DNA of 64,000 bases from Pycnopodia helianthoides (GCA_032158295.1 CM063260.1:3915501-3979500); one strand, 5' to 3'; shown: positions 42,901 through 57,600, numbered from the stretch's first letter. Numbers and translations are program-made. The notes: generated by a model not told the origin, from the sequence alone.

Positions 42901-45900
42901 GCACTTGTGTCCTTGAGCAAGATACTTACCACAGTTGCTTTGTCCTTCGGATGGGATGTTAAGCTGTAGGTCTTGAGTACTAGTATTCTCATGGTTCTCA
43001 TACCAAGCACCCTTGTTTACAGATTTCCTCAGGCTTGTGATCTACAGTGATTAAGTTCACTTATGCGGCATTCTTGGTTTCATTACCAGAAATATATAAC
43101 AACAGTAGAAACAACACCAGACTTACCTCAAACTCTTCTTCGAAGCCTGCCTTCTTGGAGTTTTGTCTTGAGCTCGTCTCCTTCTCCAGCACTTCCACTC
43201 TACTTCTGATCCCGGAGGCAGCAATCCTTGTTGCATTGAAGGGCTGTGGATGCAAAAATTAAGAAACAGACAACAGCATTACTTGTGGTTTTTTTCCCCA
43301 GGGAGAACAGATAACACTGATGGGGCTACCCTGGTTAAATAAGACAAAATAAATAAATAAATAAATAAATAAGCACTGTATACTCGGGTCTTTCGCTGGA
43401 ACCTCGCATGGGATTTGAACCTGCAACTGTCTACATTCCATCACAGATTTCTTTCTTAACGGCTAGACGGCCACACTCGCCTGGTGACAAGAGGCGAGAG
43501 AGACACCAAGCAGCCGAGTCTTCCTGAAGCACAAGACCAAAGATCGCAGGCCGAGACATTCTGCACAAGTGCAAAAAATGGAGCGCCAGACCCTATGACT
43601 AGACCCTGTGACCTAACCCTATGGCCTGACCCTATGGCCTGACCCTATGGCCTGACCCTCTGGCCTGACCCTATAGCCTGACCCTAAGACCTTACCTGTT
43701 TGAGATGGACAACATAACCGGTGGTCTCTACCATAGGTTTTTCTTGTAATGCTCCACCAAGTCTCGAAGCGTCGTAAACTGTTCCCCTCCTCCAACATCA
43801 TATTTTGTGTCCTGTCAAAAGAACAAGTTAAAAAATACTTCACAACTTAAAATTTAAAAAGTACATGTATAGCATTTTATTACTGGTATTGCACGTATCA
43901 TACATGCTTATGAAAACAAAAAAATACTGTTTGAAATAGAAAGTGAAACAAAAATAAGTATTTTCATTATTTTTATTTTGTTCTTAATTTTTATAAATAA
44001 ATGGGAAAATGGCCCAATGCCATTTTGTTTAAAACCCTACTACTCTTGGTACATGTAATCACAGTTTATTATTACTCAGAACCACATTGCATGATATGGA
44101 ATGGTCACACAGTAGGAGGGTTGACTGTACAATGTGTGCGTGTAGATGCACTGAACTGAACACATACTGTAAAATGCATGCACAGTTTATCCATCATTCA
44201 AAACCAGTGTATGACATGGAATATTCAGACAGTAGGAGGGTTGACTATGTATGTAGTGTACTAGTAATGTACTGAACACAGAGCAGGCATGCACAGTTTA
44301 TCCATCATTCAAAACCAGTGTACGATAATGGAATGTTCAGACAGTAGGAGGGTTGATTATGTATATAGTGTACTAGTAGATGTACTGAACATAGAGCAGG
44401 CATGCACAGTTTATCTATCATTTAAGACCACAGTTTATGGTAGGTTTTACTCAAGTACACTGGCAAAGGCTGTCAGAAGAATGTGACAACGTTACTTGGA
44501 AAGGTGTTGAATATTCAACAAAACCATCATCAAAAACTAGTCTGATGGACAGTCACAGAACCAAGCGTTACATGTCCGCCGCCGTTTAAAAAAAGCTAAA
44601 AAAAACCTTGAGGGTCTGACTCCTGAGACAGCCCTTGAGGCTGGACTAGAGTAATTGGTACTTAATATCTTAAGATGAATTCTCCCCCCCCCCCAGCCCC
44701 CAGGTGAAAACCCATGGTCAAAAGCCCTTCCGAGTGGCCAACGTACTTGGGATCTAATGGGTAATTTGATCTTCACAGCGTGCCTCCCATCATTGCCACA
44801 AATAATTTGTATAAGCTTTGGGGGGGGGGGGGAGTATCTCTCATCGGTCCTGGGAAATTATACTCAATAATTGTCCTTGTACATGTATGTGCAATAGAGT
44901 AATATTCTCAGACTATACACTGTGCAATATACAGACAGTAATGTACATACATGTATGTGTGTACGCTTGTGCCAACTGACGATATTATCAAATATCATGT
45001 CATTTTTCTGGCGCCGTGTCACGATGGTGATTTTCGATATCGGCACATACTAATATTCAGCATTCAGCAATATTGGTGCAAGTCTCGCGCGTACTCGAAC
45101 ATTTTTGGGACCACTTTGGTCACATGTACATTGCTTTAAAGCGGCTGACTGAAAGGAAACAAAACTCGCTCACTTTAACAAGTCTCAATGTTCGAAAAAC
45201 AATGCGAGACTTGAAAAGTCTATTACCGCAAGTGAATGACTGGAAACAGGCCCGATACTTCGTTCTTGTGCATTACATGTTGTAAGGGCAAAGCATTTTT
45301 GTTTGCAGTGAAGGGCACCTCTTTATGAGGTAACTGTACAGTTCTACTGGAACATTTCAAGGGGCACCAAGGCACAGACCCTGTAATGTATCAGGCCTGT
45401 GAGAAACCTAAACCATTTTTTTTGTTTTCCTTTCTCAAAATTGTTGACTCTCCATAACGTACAGAATATTTTATCAAGTGTCACCACTTCCCTGGCTGTT
45501 TTTAGTTGATATTAGTATAAACTATAAATAAAATGGGAACCACAATTTCAAGCGCCACAAATGATAAGGCAAAGGAGAAAGAAATAAACTTCAACGTGCA
45601 CAATAAACAAAATGTATATAATCTTCAATTTATTCACAAGAATAACATGTACTTCAGCATAATGCAAACTTCACACTTTTTGATGTCCAAACACAGAGTG
45701 TTTATCCAAAACTTGTTCCAGCTTTAAGTGTTGGCAACCCCAAATGATTTTCCTTTGCCAGATTACAGTTCTAAATTCAATTCAAATTTTTTAAGGGGCA
45801 CCATGACCAAGACTAGGGTAAAATGTTTTCCTGTTTCCTTTAGTACCCAGACCTTGGACCCTGGGTTTTACGATCAACGATTCAGTCTATTATCAAAAAA

Positions 45901-48304
45901 CAAACAGGGATACAAGTTACCAACTGGGCCCAATTTCATAGAGCTGCTTAAGCACAAAAAGTAGCTAAGCAAAACAAAATTATGCTACCAGAATAAATTT
46001 ACTAGCCAAACTACCATGTCACATGTACAATTTGTGACTGGTATCCTGCTGCTTTCTGCGTTAAGCAATATTTTCTGCTTCAGCAGCTCTATGAAATTGG
46101 GCCCTGGTGAGGTGATAGAATTGGAACTGGAGTTGGGGATTTCCCTCCATGGCACTCTGTTATTTCAGGCTAGTAATACTGTCCAAGTCTCGCTGTATAT
46201 TTTCCGCTCTCTTCCATGTCTTCATGTTCCAAAGTTCAGAGTGAAAAAAGTTATTGAATTTTTCTTCTAAGAATTAGACATCTTGGACTTTTACTATCAG
46301 TTTGAGTGACGATTGCTCCATGTTTACTCGCCCAGACACACGATATCAAAAAGGAAAATAAAAGTCACATCCTAAGAGCACAGTTTGCAATGAGAAGGAT
46401 TTTCTGAAGGTAGCTTCCCTATCAAGAAAAACAAGGATATGTTCCTGAAGTATTACCGAACGTTAACAATCTCGTAAAGCGGAAACAAAAATGGTTTCCT
46501 GTTTCCCCGACCTTTGACCCTGTGTTTTACGATCAATGATTCAGTTTATTTTCCTAAAACAAACAGGGATACAAGTTACCAACTGGTGAGGTGATAGAAG
46601 TGGGGGTGGGGGGGATTTCCCTTTAAATCCCAAACCCTTTTGCGCAACCATGGCAACCCACTGATGTCCCATTACCAACTGGTCAAGAGACAGATGGGGG
46701 TTGGGAATGGGGGTGGGGATTTCTTCCAATAAACCCCAACCTCAAAACTCCTGCTTAGCAAGAACTGGTGGGTGTGCATACTGTGTATGGCTGGTTCCCT
46801 GCTGAAGTTTGCTCCGTACTAGATAAATCTGCAGTGACACAACGGCCATGCCCAGATTGATGGTTTCAGTAATGGCCACTGCTTGAATGACAAAAAAGTC
46901 CTACTCTCAAGCGTTGTCGTTAGCCAACAGCCACAGCCATAGCTGAAGTCACTTCACTCGGACATGGCCTATTTTTCAGTCAATGAGCAGCAATGTCTGG
47001 CACAATGACTTGTTTAGTCACAAATTCACGCTTAAATTTGAATTCACGCTTAAATTTGAATTCCTCAGACTGTATCGACAGTTGCTATGTCACATGATGT
47101 GGGGCAAGCTTTTGCGTAGTTAAGTAAGAGACTGCGAACACCCATACACAATTCTAAATGAACGCATATAATGGCACTATGTAACCAGGGTTTGCTCATC
47201 TGAAGGTCGCTATACAAAAGCTTGCCCCGAACCTTATGACGTAGCAACTGTCTGTATAGTCTGAGGAATTTAAATCTAAGCGGTAATTTGTGACTAAGCA
47301 AGTCCCTTAGCATACTTTGTTCAAATCTAACTGGCTTATTGGACTCTCATCTGTGAAACTAGGCCCCTTTTTGTAGAATCAGGGTGTGTACACAATGATC
47401 ATGGATTACAATTTAATTCTTCATTTCCTTCTCTATTGTAACTGTACTTCCTGGTACAAGGAATAAATGTAGTCTCAGGCGTGAACCTTCCTTTTTGATT
47501 TGGGCAAGTTAACCCTCCTACTGCCTGTCCATCTAATACGACCCACTGTGGTTTTGAATGACGAATAAACTTTACCAGCCCGCATAATGACATGTATACA
47601 TGGTATATGGTGAATGGATGTACACAATACGCACACAGTATCCACACAGTTGTACCACCACACACAACCCATGCAGTTGAATGTTTTCAAATACCTTGAC
47701 AACTTGGCGGAAAAAACCTTACCAAAAGTAGGAAGGCTATTCATGAAAAATGTACTGTTTCAAATCATTGCATAACTGTGAAACAACATGTCCTTGTACT
47801 GTTGTTGTTTAGGGGTTGTTTTTAATACCCCCTTAAAGGTATTATACAGGATTGGTAGAGCTGACAAAAACAGTCATGTTTTGTGTGATTAACCATATAC
47901 ATGAAATAACAAACCTGTGAAAATTTGAGCTCAATTTGGTCATCGAGGTCAAGAGAAAATAGTGAAAAGAGACCTTATGTGTTTTTCTGTTTTTCAAACA
48001 TCGAGTTTATTATCGTGCGCGATAAAAACTATTGTTTTATTCATTTCTCAAAAACGATAGCATTTTAGGCAGAAATATTTGAAGGAACCCTTTCTACCAT
48101 TACTTACTTTAAATCATGTAAGTTATATGTGAATCTGTGAACATTTGTGTTTTTCGATCTTACCAATAGTGTACAGGGCCTTTAAAGTTTGGCAAACCTG
48201 TATGAAATTGGGGAATATATGTCATGCACAATGTAAAATAAACAGTTTCAAACACGCAGGTTGCAAGTTTTCAACTTAAAAACATGTTTGCCCACAGAAC
48301 TTTC

Positions 48305-48402
<98 letters not shown>

Positions 48403-48558
48403 ACACACGGAAGGGCATATGTGGGGTCCTGACAACAATGGAACAATGGACCCCACAAGGTCATTTCAATAGGAACAATTGGGCCCCACAAGGGAATTCT
48501 TCAGAAAAGGGAATAATAGAACAACAATAGCAGTACCCCACAAACCGGATCCGTAAGG

Positions 48559-48605
<47 letters not shown>

Positions 48606-51600
48606 CCTTGGGCTGGTGACTAAATTGGGCCCTGAGCAATACGAAGAAAAAGAACAAGAAAATAATTACACTACAAACTCACCTGACATCTGATCATGAC
48701 ATGAGTGACTTTATCCTCCGTCCGTACCGACAGGACATAGTCCCCTGGCTTACTGTGACTTTCACGCACGAGAAAACTCCCGTTCTTTCCCTTCTCCATC
48801 AGCGCCTTCTCCGCCTCCTTGCCCGTGATGTGACCGTGGAACCACCTGTGGATGAAGGTGTGGAGAGTTTGAACTCTCTAGACTCTTTTCTTCTAGGAAG
48901 TGTTTTCCGCGGTTCTCTCCGAGACTTTGTCAAAACTGTGGGTCATTCTGGAGAGTTCTCCTGAGAATTTGTCACTGTGGGGCATTCTGGATCCAAATTT
49001 TGCAATTCTAACAGGCCATTTTAAAGTGCGATACTAAATGTAGTTTTTCTTGTCAATACTGACTCTTTTAACTCACTTTTACAACTCACTGTGTTTGTCT
49101 AATGTCTACATTTTTTGTTTTTGTTTAACCGTTTTAGTCTGGCCGCAATTCAGCTGTTTGCAATCAATCAATCAATCAGAAAACATTTATATAGCGCCAA
49201 AATCAACAAAAATTGTTCAAAGGCGCTAAAGACAGTTACATGAAATTAATTACAATACGCTTGTTGAAAAAAGATGACATTTGAGCAGTCTCTTGAAAAT
49301 ATTGCAGTAACGGTCGAGTATAAATAAAGTACTTCAAATCAAGTCAATATTTGGCTGCCGCATGCTGAATAAAAACGAGGTCCTCGGAATAATTTACACA
49401 TGTGTTTGCCGTTTAGGCTTGGTTTTAAAAGATCTACTGTGAAATCCAGAGCATTGTAAATGTGTTTTTTTGGTGCTTTTTGTGAACTTGGTCTTAAATC
49501 TAAAATAATAAAAAAATAAATAAATAAATTGTTATTTGTTTATCTGTTTTGTCCACAATTCACGCAGATCAGTCCGATACGCAACCTTGTGCATGGCGAG
49601 ATGGCTGGGTTTGTTTGATTCCGATCAAAAAAATGCCCCTATTCAGAAAGGCCCACCAAAAGCCTAAATTGAGGTGGATTCAGGGCGTGGTGTGGCCAGG
49701 GGGCAGACATGAGGAGGGGTCAAAAGGTACAGGGCCAACGGAACCCTTCACCCCTTTCTGATTGACGAAATCTTGCTGAAACCCGAGTTACAACCCATGC
49801 TCGTTGGGACCAATTTATAATCAAGCTGTGAAATGTTGTAAACATTGTTTGTCTTACCCAGGCCTCGAATTTTGCCACGGCACCACAGCAATTGCCGTGG
49901 ATGCCCTTAAAAACCTTCAATACACAATCAAATTTCCTCAAAGATTGCCCTTCCTTTTGGGGAAATTGACATGCCCTTTTGAAAAGGCCTGCTTACCTCT
50001 CTGTGGTTGGATCTGCACAATTCAGCGGGTACTTGAGCTCTATGACCAGTCCATTTTTCTCCTTCAGTTGGTTTCTTCCTTCCGTGTAGTGCTGCACCAA
50101 CTCTGCTAGCGTTGCAAACTTTTCCCCGCCGTACAAGTCGAAATAGTCACCGGTGTTCTGGATTTTGATGTGGGTGACCTCACCGGAACGTCTGGAGAGG
50201 AAAGAGTTGAAAGAGGACGGTTGTTTTATTAGAATTTGCTCGTTCTCACCTTCAGCACAGATTGCTCACTCCGAAATGGGGCTCGAAATTTACACTGGAC
50301 CGCAGGCCTGCGGCCAGTGAAAATAGCATCGGGCCAGTAAACTCATGACTGGAAAAGTCCGGCGGTCTTGTATTTTTGTTCAAACGTTGACTTTCAGTCT
50401 GATAAATCCGTTTCAGTTCTGTTGAGTATTGAAGAATTCTTACCCATAGTACAAAAGAGATAGATCTTCTCTTAGCTCTAGTTCAAATTACAAATGTAAT
50501 TGTCTGGTCTCATTTCAAATCTGGTCTTGTAAAAACAATTCTGGTCCAGTAAACATTTTGAGCTACAAGACCTATGATCTTGTGGATTCCCCCCCCCCCC
50601 CCCCATATTTCAAGCCCTGTAAAACTCTACAATGTTTCCTGGGTCGCCTAAGGACCTGAGCCACAGTTTAAAAAAAAATTTGTCTCATTTTCAAACTTCA
50701 CTCACCGGACTGACAAGGTGAAATCACCAGGGTTGCTCTTGCTCGGCCGGCAGAGAAAACTCCCGTCGAAGCCCCCATCCATGAGGAATCGCTCGGCATC
50801 GACACCCGCCAAGTTAGGGTGAAACCATCTGTCAATGAATAGGAAGAGTTGAAAATGTTGTGAAACTTCAGCACCAACAACATTAAGTGACTCTCACAGT
50901 TGCCTCACTGAAGAAAACTTATCGAGTTAGCAGCTTCCGTTGAACGATGTGAAGTGCCCAGCTTGAAATGTTCCGGAACAAACTTAAATTTCACTCATAG
51001 AGACACCCTTGAAAAAAAAGACGGCCCTGACATCACAGGAACAAAGTACCAGGCCTGCTAAATGACTTGCCCCACAATTTGAGGACGGACTCCCATTATT
51101 ATATAAGTATCCATGGCTTGTTTGAAGTCAAAATAACCCACCTTTACCAGCACATATCTCAACCTGAAATAGATTGTGTCTACGATTCATGCACCCTTCA
51201 GATGAGCAGACCCTGGTATGATTGATTAGGGCGTAACTCAGCAATGGATAAATTTTGGCTTTTGAAAAAGAAACTGATTTCACTGTAAACTTGTGGGAAC
51301 AAATTTTTTCGGCGGAGTCATTTCAGAATGGGAAACATTCAGCTCGACTGAACTGAAAATGTCTTGCAAATTTACAAACGCAGACAGTGGTCAGAATTTA
51401 TAGAGCCGAGCGCTCGGACTCTTCATTGAACAATAGTGCATACAGTGAGTACGGGCGCTAATTGTAAGTGCGCATTTCATTTATACTATTTACTCACGTG
51501 TACACGCTGAACAAACACGTGTTTATGACAAATGTTCACACGTGCCGCATGCTTTCCATTAAGAAGGGATGAAACTTAAAGCATATCAAACTGAATGGAA

Positions 51601-54600
51601 TATAAAGGCTTATTGTTTTTCATCAAACTCTCTCTCCTGCTCCTTGTGAAAAAAAGGAAAAAACACTTTCCATAATTCACTTCTAAATTCACTGATCAAT
51701 GGCTTGAGTAAAGTCTTCACAGGGAAAATGTCATCTTGTTAAAAGTGTTGCTTTCAAGTTTGTAAAATTAATTTCAATATGAATGCAAATCGCTTACAAG
51801 CATGCAATGTTTACTTCACAAGCTGACACATCCGCTTCCTCCTACACCACCTTCGACCATAAGTTCATTTTTTCTTTCAAAATGCGCCCATAAATAATAA
51901 ATCTAAGCGGTAAATTACTTTCCAAGAAAATCCTGCTGTCCCCAACCTTTCAAAACCCAACTGCCTGCTTGATAATTTCTATTTACCTGGGGACTGCACT
52001 AGTAAACTGATTGTGCTTTAAATGAGATTTAAGGCATACCACCATAGAGTCCAACAGTTTGTTGGGTGTTGACTGAGTGGTGTTGGACTAAGAACTGCAC
52101 TACATTGTAAACTGATTAATGCTTTACAACAGATCAGGCATACCACCATAATCAGAGTCCAACAATTTGAGTGTTGAGTTACTGAATGGTGTTGGACTAA
52201 GAACTGCACCAATAAACTGATAAATGCTTTACATGAGATCAGGCATGTACCACCATTATCAGAGTCCAACAATTTGGACTAAGAACTGCACTAGTAAACA
52301 TGCTTTAAATGGGATCAGGCATATGCGTGCATATACACCATACTCAGAGTCCAATACTTTGTTGGGTGTTGAGTTACTGAGTGGTGTTGGACTAAGAACT
52401 ACACTCATAAACTGACTAATGCTTTACATAAAGATCGGGCATACCACCATAATCAAGACCTGACTTGGGTCTAGTGGAGATTTTCCTTTTCAAAAAATGT
52501 ATTTAAAAGAAAGGAATTCACTTTCTTGTTTCCCATTTTAATCAAAGGAAAAACTAATTCCAACAGAAATGAAATTCATCTGTTTTGATTGGTTTTTTTT
52601 TCAGCCTCTGCTGGTTTCTGAGGATCAGAACATTTTTTCTCAAATTTTAAATTACTTTTCATATTTACTGCCCGCCCATCCTATGACATGCAAACAAGGA
52701 AATATGGCCATGAAAAATAGTTGAAGTTGTTTACCCGCACAGGAACAACACACATGCCTTGGATGGCTTCGAGCCAATTTCCACATTATTTTAAAACGAA
52801 TAGTAAGTTGTTTTTTTCACACAAATAACATGTGCACCGAGTATTGTGTATACATACAAGTCACAATGAAACTTAAGGATACTTTTTTTTCCCCTAGTAT
52901 TTTCATGATTTGCATACCATATTTGTCTTTGTCAAATAGTTTAGGTTGTTTGAGTTTTGTGTTTGTGACTTGGGGTGCCTACCTGTTGAAACAGAAGACT
53001 AAAACAAAAGGTATCCAGGTGTTTCGACAGAGCCAGTGTATCCTAGATTTGTGTTGAGGGGGGGGGGTTGGTGGTCGAAAACAGAAATAGGGGAAACAAA
53101 GCGAAGTCCTTGATTTTCTTTTTAAATTATTTATCAACTTGAATTTGTTTACTTTGTATCTTTTTTGTTTGTTTATTTTAAAATGTATTTACATTGATAA
53201 TTGATATAATTGTAAAATTTATTGATTTATTTTTATTTACTTTACTTTTTTGCGGGGGGGGGGGGGGGATGGGGTGGGGGTGACTGTTACTTGAAGGGCA
53301 CAATCCTGTGTCTTAATATAGCAACTTGGTTAAAGCACAAATTTAGGCATTCTTTGTGCACACAACACACCCACACATTGACTATCCATTACAAATAACT
53401 GAAATCACAATCAGTGAACAGTTTGAGCTTCCTTTAATCCCCATAAAGGCAGTATATACTTTTGGTTTGATAAATGTCAATGACCAGTATCCTCACTTGG
53501 TGTATCTAGATGCCTAAAACAACAAACCTGCGAAAATTTGGGCTCAACTGGTCATCGAAAGTTGCAAGAAAATAATGAAAGAAAAAACACACTTGTCGCT
53601 TAGAAATGTGTGCTTTCAGATGCCTGAGAAAAGGCGTCATTCCCGAAGCCTTTCTCAGATTTAAAGTTTTGGGTGCAACATTAAACCTCTTTCTCTTAAA
53701 CTACATTACTTCAATTCAAAGGGGGTTGTTTCTAACAAAAACAACTCTCCGGTGCTCTTTACCAAGTAAGTTTTCATGGTCGTTAACTTGTGAAGTTCAA
53801 AGGGGGGTTCGTTTCTAACAATTAACAACCATCTGGTGCTCTTTAGCAAGTAAGTTTTTATGGTCATTAACTTGTGAAGTTCAAAGGGGGTTTGTTTCTA
53901 ACAATAACAACTCTACAGTGCTCTTTATGAAGTAAGTTGTTATGGTCGTTAACTTGTGGAGTACATGTAATTACTAAAAGTATACCCTGCCTTTAAAGCA
54001 TACCCCAGCACAATGTCAGGAAGTTGATTAATTAACCAACCAGTTGCACTTGTGATATCACTTGAACCTGAACTTCGTTTGTACATGTAGCTATACAAAT
54101 AAGGGCGTACTGTGAGTGTACATGTACCTCATGTCCCAACTTGTACAAATTCACATACAGTGCTACATACCTACAAGTATTGTACATGTAATGCTACATG
54201 TAACTTACAAAGTTACAAACTTGGTGAAATATTTGTACAGTATGATACACAATATTTCACCAAGTGATTACACTATGCGACAATGCACGAATGAAACGCT
54301 TTATTAAATATTTGCAAATTGCAAAATAAAACGTGACACGTGACGCACGATGTTCATTGATGTGTACAGTTATTGTAAAGGAAGACTTTACAGGTTGGCT
54401 CAGTGGTTTCTTCCCCTGCCTTTCACCTCTGTGTGTGGATTGGGTTTCCAGTCCCTACAATGTACCAGGGTCCAATTTCATAGAGCTCCTTCAAGCAGAA
54501 AATATTGCTGAACAATTTTTCTGCTTAGCATAATTGAGCAGGATACCAGCCACAAAATGGTATCTCATGACATGATAATTTGGATGGCAAGCTTATTCTG

Positions 54601-57600
54601 GTAAGCGTAATTTTGCTGTGCTTAGCTACTTTTCTTATTAAGCAGCTCTATGAAATTGGGCCCTGATTGCGTGGGTTTCCCCAGAGTTTTCCCCACTTGG
54701 GGTTTTCCCCAGTTCGAGTTTCCTCCCACATCTAAAACTGAACATCCCTTCAACATCTTCTCTTCACAGGTATCTTCGGGCCAACGGGTTGCGAGGCACC
54801 ATAGAGGATTCCTTGCTTTCATCACCAGAACGATAAAATAATCATCTTTACCATTCCGACGTGGACAGAGAGGTCACAAATGTAGTCCATTATAGATACC
54901 AAATGTATTGTCAACCGTCCCCTCCTCCCCCAAAACAAACAAAGAAACAATGAAAAGAAAAACAAACAAACAAACAAACAAACAGACACACCAAACAGAC
55001 AAACAAAACAAGCAAACAAGCAAACAAGCAAACAAACAAGCAATGCATATTAGTCAAGCTTTACAGTGATAATGCCGTTAAGGACCATCAGGGGGCCTGA
55101 AGGTATCACGTGCGGTCAACTTCAGAGTAGCTCTTTTCAGAGAAGTTTCCATGGTGCCCAGCACTGCCACAATAAAACCTTCTGCACAATGCTAGAGGGT
55201 TACACAGTGAGTGCTCTCCGCTTTCTTTCCAATAATGTATTTCTGGGTGTCGTAGCTAAGGTTTTTCCAAGTGTGTCCGTGGGTGCAGATCAAAAGAATG
55301 CTAAGGTTGCCAAAAATTTCTCTTTCTTGCATCTGTGCTTGACCCATGGTCAATTCCTGGATCAGCCACTTAAAGTAATTATTCCAAAGAATGAAAGTCC
55401 ATGAATATGGACTGCAACGTGGCCTTGGTTTTAACAAAGAACAAAAAGGGAAACTCGCCATATACCATAAAGGGTTCTTAGCACATGAACGAAATATTCC
55501 ATTTGTGTCAGCCCATATCATCTACACATGTACTATGGTTTTGACTAATATGCACTATGACATGTATGATGCCTGCAGTAGTAATATCAATTATTAGTCA
55601 ACCCTCTTACTGTCTGACCGTTCAATATTATCATCCCGCTGTAGTTTTAAATGATAAATGCACCATGCGAGCCCTGCAATACGATATCATGTGGTGAAAT
55701 GTACAATGTATCTACAGAGTACACAGTCAACCCTCCTACTAATGGTGTGATCTTTTAATAATAATATCATCCACTGAATGCCAACCATTGTAGGAAAGGT
55801 TGATTTAGTCTAGTGTGCTACTTTCTTCTGCAAAGGATTACAAATAAATACAATTCCTCTCACTGTGTAATATCATCAAAGAAAATAAATGACAAATAAA
55901 TGTTAACTTTGATGCTGAATAATTTTAAATTCGGTTGAGTATCCAACTACACCTGCCAATAGCACAAAATATAAGAGAAATATACTCTTAAGAAATTAGT
56001 GGTTGTTCAAATATAGTTCACATAAAAACAGTTGTTAAACTGTCCTGTTCCTGTGTTTTTTCTTCTCACTTTGGTTCTGGTCCTGTAAAAAGAATTTGGG
56101 GCTTACAGTAAACTTTTTGAGCAATAAGACCTGTGGTCTTTCCAAATTAATTTGAGCCCCGACTCTAAATATGTAGGCCCTACTGGTCGAATTCCGCAAT
56201 GAACCTTTATAATGGCCATGTTTGCAGTTCACACTAAAGATTTTATATCATATCTGGGCCAAATTTTATAGAGCCTGCTTCTAGGCACAGAAAGCAGCTG
56301 AAGCAAAACAAAAACTATGCTTGCAAGAATAAGGTCGCCAGCCATACTATCATGTCACATGTACAATTGGTGACTGGTAATCCTGCTCATTTCTGTGTAG
56401 CAAAAACAATTTCAGCAAGAATTGTAAATGCAAAAATGAATATCTTCTGCTAAAACATGTTAAACAGCTCTATGGATGAAATTGGGCCCTGGCTTTTTTA
56501 ATTTTATACTCGAAACAGCTTTTCAATAACGACAATGCAATCAGTTGTTTGAGGATATAATGAACATGAACAAGGATGTTTCGTCACTGAAAAAAGGGTG
56601 TAGTTTGAGGCTAGACGTTTTTATAACAGTTTGGAGATTAAATATTTAATCATAAGACATGCTGGATTACTGGCGATCCAGTGGCGGGCAGCCGGCCAGT
56701 CTAGGTACAGAATCGAGAGGTGCAACATGGAGACTGGACTTGTACCTTAAGTTGTACCTTGTAGAAATTTCTTCCAAAACCATCCGCTAGGGACTACGAC
56801 TGGAAGTTTGCAAGAGTGGACGCCTAATTTGGGGGACGGAGGGAGTGATGTCTGTCAGGGTTTTGGGCAATGTCTTTAAAGGTCTCCGTGGACTATTGTA
56901 CTGACAGCTTGCTGTGGTATAGTTGCGATAATCGTAACCCTCCATCCTCCCGACGGTCGAGACCGGAGGGTTACGAGTCATGCAGTGCAAAAAAGTGGCG
57001 AAATAAAAATTTCGACTATTTTGGTCAGACTAGTCACCAGATTTACCAAATTTTTACCACTTTAAAAAAACATGACACACATTCTAAAAACATGGATGTG
57101 ATCATCAATGTGTCATAAAATCCATTCGTATTACTCAAAACATCATTGAGAAAATATTGAAAGAAAAAAAGACAAAAACTTACCAGAGACTGAGCGAAAT
57201 TTTCATGACGCGTAGACAATCTCAGGTCCGGTTTTCGAACCTCGCGATTCGTGACCTAGCAACATCTCGACCAATCAGCGTAAGCAAACTCGTCGTTGAG
57301 CGCATTTTGTTGAGTTGCACAATCACAGGATATTTATTAGGAAAAATTTACAGATTGAGCGCGCATTCTGGAAAGCTGTTCCTGCAATTAATCAGCGCAA
57401 ACTGCAAATAGCGCAAATCCGTTAAATACATTAACTGCGTGCACGCACAGTCGCACACGAGACGATCGCCACGCCTACACAACGGTTTGGTTTACGCTGA
57501 TTGGTTGATGTAGGGGAAGTGCGGTCCATGGACATTTCGGTCAGTTTCTGGTAAGTTTTTGTTTGTTTTTTCTTCAAATAATTTTTCATCGATGTTTAGA

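Noticed and set aside
42822..42910. Functional tRNA-Ser/Leu gene
   Set aside because: A- and B-box sequences are present, but the acceptor stem does not close and the sequence continues into a body shared with another copy at 12870-13260, so it is a SINE head.
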